Source: Roseateles subflavus
GTDB taxonomy: Bacteria; Pseudomonadota; Gammaproteobacteria; Burkholderiales; Burkholderiaceae_C
DNA length: 64,000 nucleotides
Direction of reading: 5' to 3'
NCBI RefSeq assembly: GCF_030285365.1
Contig: NZ_JASVDS010000001.1
Coordinates: 868,001 to 932,000, forward strand
Part shown: one piece after another, positions 57,123 to 64,000 of the stretch
Layout: each line of letters begins with the position of its first letter
Position numbering within the stretch: position 1 is the first letter of the stretch
Translations under genes and position numbers: made by a program
The notes under the pieces: model-generated
What the model was told of the DNA's origin: nothing
The model's database searches: none
Seen by the model: the letters and a program-made list of their open reading frames with translations, nothing else

Positions 57123-57128
57123 CTACTG
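57084..57128 (-). terminator. Perfect 16-bp inverted repeat at the barstar 3' end
   Basis: CAGTAGCCCGCTCCCA (57084-57099) and TGGGAGCGGGCTACTG (57113-57128) are exact complements around a 13-base loop. The barstar stop codon lies inside the right arm. There is no clear T-run on the minus strand, so it may be a terminator or an mRNA-stability element. Confidence 0.65.
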
Positions 57129-57518
57129 AAAAGAATAGAAACACCGGAAGGGTATCTTGCGGTCGCTCCAGTAATCGGCGGCGTCGCGGAAGACATCCAG
57201 CAGCTGCTCGCGCGATTCACGGTCGAAGCGCAGGTTGTCCGGCAACTGCTCCAGCACCACGACGAAGCCCGGCTGCGCGCCCGACTTGTGGACCAGGTCG
57301 GTCATGCAGTCGTACAGCGCGTCGAGGTTCTTGCCGAAGTGGGCGGGGAAGAGGAAAGACTGTGCAATCCCTTCCAACACCTCCTGCTTGGACTCCGCCT
57401 CGGTCAGGTTGGCATAGAGGAAATGCTGGCCGGCCGCCTGGGCCGCCTGCATCAAGTCCTCTACGCGGTAGGCCCGTATGGCCTGCACGATATTGGGACG
57501 GACGGTCTGCAAAAGCAT
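57123..57518 (-). CDS. Barstar-family RNase inhibitor
   Basis: A 131-residue protein of the barstar family, which plugs the active site of barnase-type RNases and protects the producer. The core is seen in ANLTEAESKQEVLEGIAQSFLFPAHFGKNLDALYDCMTDL (the FPxxFGxNxDALxD signature) and ends in IPFRCFYSFQ. AGGAGG lies 9 bases before ATG 57518. It follows the secreted RNase by 46 bp on the same strand, as expected for a toxin with its inhibitor. There is no signal peptide, so it acts in the cytosol against RNase that fails to be exported. Confidence 0.92.
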   Translation of the reverse strand: MLLQTVRPNIVQAIRAYRVEDLMQAAQAAGQHFLYANLTEAESKQEVLEGIAQSFLFPAHFGKNLDALYDCMTDLVHKSGAQPGFVVVLEQLPDNLRFDRESREQLLDVFRDAADYWSDRKIPFRCFYSFQ

Positions 57519-57564
57519 GGTCACGTTCCTCCTAGAATGGTCACAGAACTGGGTGCGCCGCTGC

Positions 57565-58020
57565 TCATTTCACGATCTTGCGAAAGCTCGCGTAATGATC
57601 CTCGGTGTAATAGCAAACCTCGGGATTGCTGGGGGGCTGGCCGCCGCACACGATCCGCCGGGCGCCGCGGTTGCGAGCCCCCGGCGTCTTGACGGTGTAT
57701 TCGTGGTAGAAGCCGCGAGCCTTCTTCGGCAGCTGCCTCTCGCGATTGCCGAACACCACCCCGTCTTTCTCGTAGGGGAAGGGTCCCCCGGAAAGAATCA
57801 GCTGATGGGTCTGCTGGGCTTCGCGCGGCAAGGCCGACAAGGCCACCGTGCTGCTGGCTGCGTCGGTCGAGGTGGCGCCTTCATTGGCGTTTCCCTTGGC
57901 GTGCGCTGTGGGCGCCGTCGCAAGGACAGCCACTGTGGCGACGGCACTGACGGCCGCTGCCAGGGCTCTGCCCCACGGACGCCATGCGGGCCCAGCCCCT
58001 GACCGATCGAGCAAAAACAC
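57565..58020 (-). CDS. Secreted guanyl-specific ribonuclease (barnase/RNase Sa-like)
   Basis: About 151 residues. A hydrophobic export segment (~residues 20-38; LAAAVSAVATVAVLATAPTA) leads to a mature N1/T1-type RNase: GGPFPYEKDGVVFGNRERQLP, YHEYTV (catalytic Glu), GARNRGARRIV (Arg) and YYTEDHYASF (catalytic His). This is the same order as RNase Sa. GTG 58020 has AGGG 8 bases upstream and is preferred; the open frame reaches GTG 58128. It is followed by barstar. It cleaves RNA after guanine; the target (nutrient RNA, competitors) is unknown. Confidence 0.93.
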   Translation of the reverse strand: MFLLDRSGAGPAWRPWGRALAAAVSAVATVAVLATAPTAHAKGNANEGATSTDAASSTVALSALPREAQQTHQLILSGGPFPYEKDGVVFGNRERQLPKKARGFYHEYTVKTPGARNRGARRIVCGGQPPSNPEVCYYTEDHYASFRKIVK

Positions 58021-58349
58021 GGGTTTACCCTGAATCCTGAAGGCAAGATGGTACCGAAGCCCCCCGGAAATCTCAAGCCGAGGGTTTTGCCGATGCCTAG
58101 AAATGCGGCAATGTGAGTGTGCGCCCACAATGCTTATGGAGGGCTTAAATGCACACTTCCTGCTCGGGATTCTCGCTCAGTGAGCCGTCACAAACTTTTG
58201 TTAAGAGTCGTCACCCCAGGGACTGGATTGCACAAAAAAGGTGCAAATGAGGCCGCCGGACAGCGCTGGACTCCTGCGTTGCCGCCTGCCGAAGGCGCTG
58301 CGCGGGCCGGCCCCGGTCCTCCCGGACCGAGGCGCGGCGGGCCGGGCCA
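58021..58349. other. Gap between the RNase and malic enzyme
   Basis: 329 bp with no gene. It contains the likely RNase promoter, an inverted repeat TTGCAC...GTGCAA (58228-58246) around a 7-base AAAAAAG spacer, and a hairpin CGGTCC-TCCC-GGACCG (58315-58330) near the malic-enzyme stop that might help termination. The middle part is lower in GC than the flanks. Confidence 0.5.
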
Positions 58350-60647
<2,298 letters not shown>

Positions 60648-60910
60648 GGACAGATCTCGTCGTTCTGGGCCGGAGCCGACGCCTGGCACGGGGCCGGACG
60701 CCTGCCCGGACAAGCCGGGGTGGGCGGCGATTGTAGGAGCCGGGTCCTGACGCGAGCTGACGCCATCATGCCGAATCTGCATGTGATCCAGCCCGTGCCT
60801 GGGAGGCGGCCGCGGGTCTCAAGCCCTAGTGTGAACCCGAATGCGCCGGCCGGGGTACGCGAAACTGCGCATCTGATTTGCGCTGCCTGCAGCAATACTG
60901 GGCGGACCCC

Positions 60911-63016
60911 ATGAGTGATTCCCGCCCTGACAGCGCGAGCCCGGACCCGCTTCCCGCCTCGCGCCCCGACACCGCACCGGCGGCCGCCGCCCTGCCGTCC
61001 CGCCGCGGGCGCCGCTGGCTGCTGTGGGCCGCCCTCGTGTCGCTGCTGCTGGTGGCGCAGAGCCTGCTGCTGGCCCTGACGCTCAGCTACGAGACCCAGC
61101 GGGCGCAGGACCAGGTCGATGCCCTGGCGCTGGAGCTCGTGGGCCGGCTGCAGCAGCTCGGCGCGCGCCAGATGCAGGACGTGCAGGCGCTCATGTGGGA
61201 GGACGTCGCGATGAACTGGCAGGCCGAGGCCGCCCGGCTGCTGCGTACCTCGCGCCCGCTGCTGCGGCTGGAGTGGCGCGACGCCCGGCGGCAGGTGCAG
61301 CGGGCGGTCGATTCACCCTTCGGCGGTCCGATCTTCGCGCGGCTGGGCCGTGCCGAGCTGCAGCTGGAGTCCGAGCTGGCCTGTACCGCGGCCGTGCGCC
61401 AGGGCTCGCCGCAGTTCTCCCGCAGCTACTTCGTGCCCCTGGGCGGCGGGGACGGCCTCGAGGTGATCGACCTGTGCCTGCCGCGCCTGCAGGCCGGCCG
61501 CACGGAGGGCTACCTCGTCGCCACGATCGGCCTGCGGCCCTGGCTGGACGAGGCCTCGACGCCCGAGCAGGCGCGGCGGCACGAGTTCAGCTTCGTCGAG
61601 GGCGACGGCACGCGGCTGGCCCGCGCCGGCCTCGTGCGGGGCGCTGGCCATTACCGCGCCGAGCGCGTGCTGGACCTGCCCGGGGTGACGCTGCAGCTGC
61701 GGGTGGACAGCGCGTCGGGCAGCCCGAAGCTGATCCCCAACCTGATGACCTCGCTGGTGCTGGGCCTCTCGCTCGCGCTGTTCGCGGTGGTGGTGCTGCT
61801 GGCGCGCGATGTGCGACGGCGCGCTTTCGCCGAGCGCGCGCTGGCCGAGGCCCTGGCGCTGCGCAAGGCGATGGAGAACTCGCTGATCACCGGCCTGCGC
61901 GCCCGGGACATGGACGGCCGCGTGAGCTACGTGAACCCGGCCTTCTGCCAGATGGTCGGCTTCAGCGCCGAGGAGATCCTGGCCACCGGCGGTGAGCGCG
62001 AGCAGAGCGCGCCGCCCTACTGGCCGCCCGAGTTCATCGAGGAATACCGGCGCCGCCATCGCGAGCGCAGCGCCCGCTGGCAGGCGGACGAGCCCGCCGC
62101 AGGCGGCCAGGATCCGCGCCAGGGCTTCGAGACGGTCTTCATGCGGCGCACCGGCGAGCGTTTCCCGGTGATGATCTTCGAGGCGCCGCTGCTGGACGCC
62201 CAGGGCCAGCAGACGGGCTGGATGAGCGCGGCGCTGGACATCAGCGAGCAGCGCCGCATCGAGGAGCTGTCGCGCCAGCAGCAGGAGCGTCTGCAGGCCA
62301 CGGCACGCCTGGCGACGGTGGGCGAGATGGCCTCGCTGCTGAGCCATGAGCTGAACCAGCCGCTGTCGGCCATCGCCAGCTACGCGACGGCCTCGCTCAA
62401 CCTGCTGCGCCTCGAGGCCCAGGACCCGCAGACGCCCGACATGGTGCGCCAGGCCGTCACCCGCATCGCCGAGCAGGCCGAGCGGGCCGGCCGCGTGATC
62501 AAGAGCGTGCATGACTTCGTGCGGCGCCGCGAGCAGGCGCGCGAGCGCATCGCCGTGCCGCGGCTCTTCGAGGCGGTGCTGCCGCTGATCCGCCTGCAGG
62601 CACGCAAGAGCGGCACCCGCATCGACGTGGTCGTGCCGGACGGCCTGCCGGACCTGCGCTGCGACCGCACGATGGTCGAGCAGGTGCTGCTGAACCTGAG
62701 CCGCAACGGCATCCAGGCGATGGAGGCGCAGACGGCGCTGGGCGAACGGGTGCTGACGCTGGGCGCCAGCGTGCAGGGGCGCTGGGTCATGATCACCGTG
62801 CAGGACCGCGGGCCGGGCATTCCCGAGGGCGTCGCGCGCCAGCTCTTCACGCCCTTCTTCACGACGCGCAGCGAGGGCATGGGCCTTGGCCTCAGCCTGT
62901 GCCGCACCGTGATCGAGCAGCACGGCGGCGCGATGGACTTCGAGAACCTGGGCGAGGAGGGCGCGCGGCGCGGCTGCGTGTTCCGCTTCACCCTGCCGGC
63001 GGATCACGCGGCTTGA
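60911..63016 (+). CDS. Sensor histidine kinase (DctS-like) with PAS domain
   Basis: A 701-residue kinase. TM1 at ~47-67, a periplasmic sensor (~70-285; resembles double-Cache sensors of C4-dicarboxylate kinases), TM2 at ~290-310, a PAS domain (~325-450; NSLITGLRARDMDGRVSYVNPAFCQMVGF, with GERFPVMIFEAPL) and a kinase core with the H box SLLSHELNQPLSAI, the N box VLLNLSRNGIQAM, G1 VQDRGPGIP and G2 EGMGLGLSLCRTVIEQHGG. This design and its pairing with the LuxR-type regulator 50 bp downstream are those of DctS/DctR. Divergence from malic enzyme supports a C4-dicarboxylate ligand, but that is inference. Confidence 0.9.
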   Translation: MSDSRPDSASPDPLPASRPDTAPAAAALPSRRGRRWLLWAALVSLLLVAQSLLLALTLSYETQRAQDQVDALALELVGRLQQLGARQMQDVQALMWEDVAMNWQAEAARLLRTSRPLLRLEWRDARRQVQRAVDSPFGGPIFARLGRAELQLESELACTAAVRQGSPQFSRSYFVPLGGGDGLEVIDLCLPRLQAGRTEGYLVATIGLRPWLDEASTPEQARRHEFSFVEGDGTRLARAGLVRGAGHYRAERVLDLPGVTLQLRVDSASGSPKLIPNLMTSLVLGLSLALFAVVVLLARDVRRRAFAERALAEALALRKAMENSLITGLRARDMDGRVSYVNPAFCQMVGFSAEEILATGGEREQSAPPYWPPEFIEEYRRRHRERSARWQADEPAAGGQDPRQGFETVFMRRTGERFPVMIFEAPLLDAQGQQTGWMSAALDISEQRRIEELSRQQQERLQATARLATVGEMASLLSHELNQPLSAIASYATASLNLLRLEAQDPQTPDMVRQAVTRIAEQAERAGRVIKSVHDFVRRREQARERIAVPRLFEAVLPLIRLQARKSGTRIDVVVPDGLPDLRCDRTMVEQVLLNLSRNGIQAMEAQTALGERVLTLGASVQGRWVMITVQDRGPGIPEGVARQLFTPFFTTRSEGMGLGLSLCRTVIEQHGGAMDFENLGEEGARRGCVFRFTLPADHAA

Positions 63017-63066
63017 CGGCCGGGCGACGGTCTACCATCCACGGTGCCGAACACAGGAGCCTGCCC

Positions 63067-63699
63067 ATGTCCGCCAGCCTGCCCATGGTCTACATCGTCG
63101 ATGACGAGGAGGTCGTGCGCGACGCCCTGGGCTGGCTGCTGCGCTCGCGACGCCAGCTCTTCGAAGGCTTCCCCAGCGCCGAGGCCTTCCTCGAGTTCCT
63201 GGACGCCCTGCCCGAAGGCGGCGCGCAGTGGCCGAACTGCCCGAGCTGCGTGCTGCTGGACGTCCGCATGCCCGGCCTGAGCGGCCTGGCGCTGTTCGAG
63301 CTTCTGATCGAGCGGGGCCTGCTGGAACGCCTGCCCGTCATCTTCCTGACCGGCCATGGCGATGTGCCGAGCGCCGTGGACGCGCTCAAGCGCGGGGCCT
63401 ACGACTTCGTCGAGAAGCCCTTCTCCGACAACGCCCTCGTGGACCGCGTGCTGCAGGCGCTGGCGCAGAGCGGCGAGGCCATCGCCCGGCGGACGCAGGA
63501 GCGCCAGCTCCAGCAGCGCGTGCAGGAGCTGACGGACCGCGAGCGCGAGGTGATGCAGCTCATCGTGCAGGGCTTGCCCAACAAGCTCATCGCGGACCAG
63601 CTCCACATCAGCGTGCGCACGGTGGAGGTGCACCGGGCGCGGGTCTTCGACAAGATGGAAGTGAAGTCCGCGGTCGAGCTGTCGAACCTTCTGCGCTGA
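63067..63699 (+). CDS. LuxR-type response regulator (DctR/FixJ family)
   Basis: A 210-residue response regulator. The receiver (~1-125) has YIVDDEEVVRDAL, the phosphoacceptor in CVLLDVRMPGLSG, VIFLTGHGDVPSAVDALKRGAYDFVEKPF (Lys). The C-terminal LuxR helix-turn-helix (~150-205) carries LTDREREVMQLIVQGLPNKLIADQLHISVRTVEVHRARVFDKM. It acts with the kinase 50 bp upstream. Malic enzyme or transport genes beyond the window are possible targets. Confidence 0.93.
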   Translation: MSASLPMVYIVDDEEVVRDALGWLLRSRRQLFEGFPSAEAFLEFLDALPEGGAQWPNCPSCVLLDVRMPGLSGLALFELLIERGLLERLPVIFLTGHGDVPSAVDALKRGAYDFVEKPFSDNALVDRVLQALAQSGEAIARRTQERQLQQRVQELTDREREVMQLIVQGLPNKLIADQLHISVRTVEVHRARVFDKMEVKSAVELSNLLR

Positions 63700-63717
63700 G
63701 GCAGGCGCCGGCCCGGC

Positions 63718-63723
63718 GACAAT
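63718..63723 (+). promoter_or_regulatory. Candidate -10 box GACAAT of thiL
   Basis: GACAAT ends 6 bases before the thiL ATG (63730), implying a leaderless or very short-leader message. Confidence 0.4.
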
Positions 63724-63729
63724 CGCGGC

Positions 63730-64000
63730 ATGAGTGCAAGCCTGGGTGAATTCGAGCTGATCCGCCGCTTCTTCGACCGCCAGGGCCCGGCCGCGCCGGG
63801 CGTGGCGACGGGCATCGGCGATGACTGCGCCGTGCTGTCGCCGACGCCGGGCTCGCAGTGGCTGGTGTCGACGGACATGCTGGTCGAGGGCCGGCACTTC
63901 CTGTCGACGGTCGAACCCGAGCGTCTCGGGCACAAGGCCCTGGCCGTCAATCTCAGCGACCTGGCCGCCTGCGGCGCGACGCCGCGTGCCTTCTTCCTGG
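63730..64000 (+). CDS. thiL: Thiamine-monophosphate kinase (partial, continues beyond window)
   Basis: The first 90 residues of ThiL, which phosphorylates thiamine phosphate to thiamine diphosphate. The N-terminus has GEFELIRRFFDR, the glycine/Asp segment TGIGDDCAVL, VSTDMLVEGRHF and GHKALAVNLSDLAACGATPRAFFL, all of which are ATP/Mg contacts in the family. The rest lies after base 64000. It is 30 bp after the response regulator and has a -10-like box at its start codon, so it may be transcribed on its own. Confidence 0.95.
   Translation, partial: MSASLGEFELIRRFFDRQGPAAPGVATGIGDDCAVLSPTPGSQWLVSTDMLVEGRHFLSTVEPERLGHKALAVNLSDLAACGATPRAFFL

Noticed and set aside
56956-57144. 62-codon minus-strand frame in the repeat-rich gap
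   Set aside because: It overlaps the barstar 3' end and a long inverted repeat and has no clear ribosome site or homologue. It is possible but not supported.

Overview
The window is about 64 kb of very GC-rich chromosomal DNA (roughly 70% G+C) from a betaproteobacterium. It most likely belongs to Burkholderiales of the Roseateles/Rubrivivax/Leptothrix type. Grounds are the codon use, a PEP-CTERM protein, the argS-SPOR-dsbA order, the amgK/lptD/surA/rsmA cluster and the lptA-lptB-rpoN cluster. Genus level is inference. No tRNA, rRNA, CRISPR array, complete insertion sequence or prophage was seen.

Layout. 1-1.5 kb: two tandem polar-amino-acid binding proteins (the first cut by the window edge). 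1.6-6.6 kb: paired palindromes, a small disordered protein with an IQR-type motif, a PEP-CTERM protein and a giant SARP-type regulator. 6.6-12.5 kb: a GNAT/NTF2-like fusion, pyrF, a hybrid histidine kinase with four PAS domains, and a small secreted protein that resembles domain III of EF-Tu. 12.5-20 kb: a secreted SH3-like protein, an SPFH/band-7 protein, a response regulator/kinase pair, a YpfH-type esterase and a periplasmic binding-like protein.

19.9-27.7 kb is the accessory-looking part. It holds a run of related, mostly unrecognised, membrane-anchored or secreted proteins on the minus strand, interrupted by an M14 peptidase. Two genes of this block, at its two ends, share an 18-bp lux-box-like palindrome exactly 32 bp upstream of a -10 hexamer. 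The block also contains a decayed gene remnant, a homogenised gene 3' end and a three-copy pentanucleotide tract that puts the natural ATG of one gene out of frame.

27.7-41.3 kb: a LytTR regulator with two LytS-type kinases, a YafJ-type amidotransferase, a flavoprotein reductase, a TonB-dependent receptor with a TTG start, malate synthase G, a type II haloacid dehalogenase, a LysR regulator, a DUF2214 membrane protein and a triple-repeat PsiF-like protein. 41.4-56.2 kb is housekeeping and envelope biogenesis: a Ser/Thr kinase with a cNMP-binding domain, argS, a SPOR protein, dsbA, lptA, lptB, rpoN, LysR, amgK, lptD, surA and rsmA. 56.2-58.1 kb is a small lower-GC accessory patch with a secreted barnase-like RNase and its barstar inhibitor. 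58.3-64 kb: NADP malic enzyme, a DctS/DctR-like two-component system and the start of thiL.

How the genes fit together. LptA, LptB and LptD with SurA (which folds LptD) and a DsbA (which can make LptD disulfides) give a dense lipopolysaccharide-transport and outer-membrane module. Malate synthase G, malic enzyme and DctSR-like sensing are consistent with growth on C2/C4 acids. The most novel material is the 20-27.7 kb paralogue block with its shared promoter architecture, and the secreted EF-Tu-domain-III-like protein.
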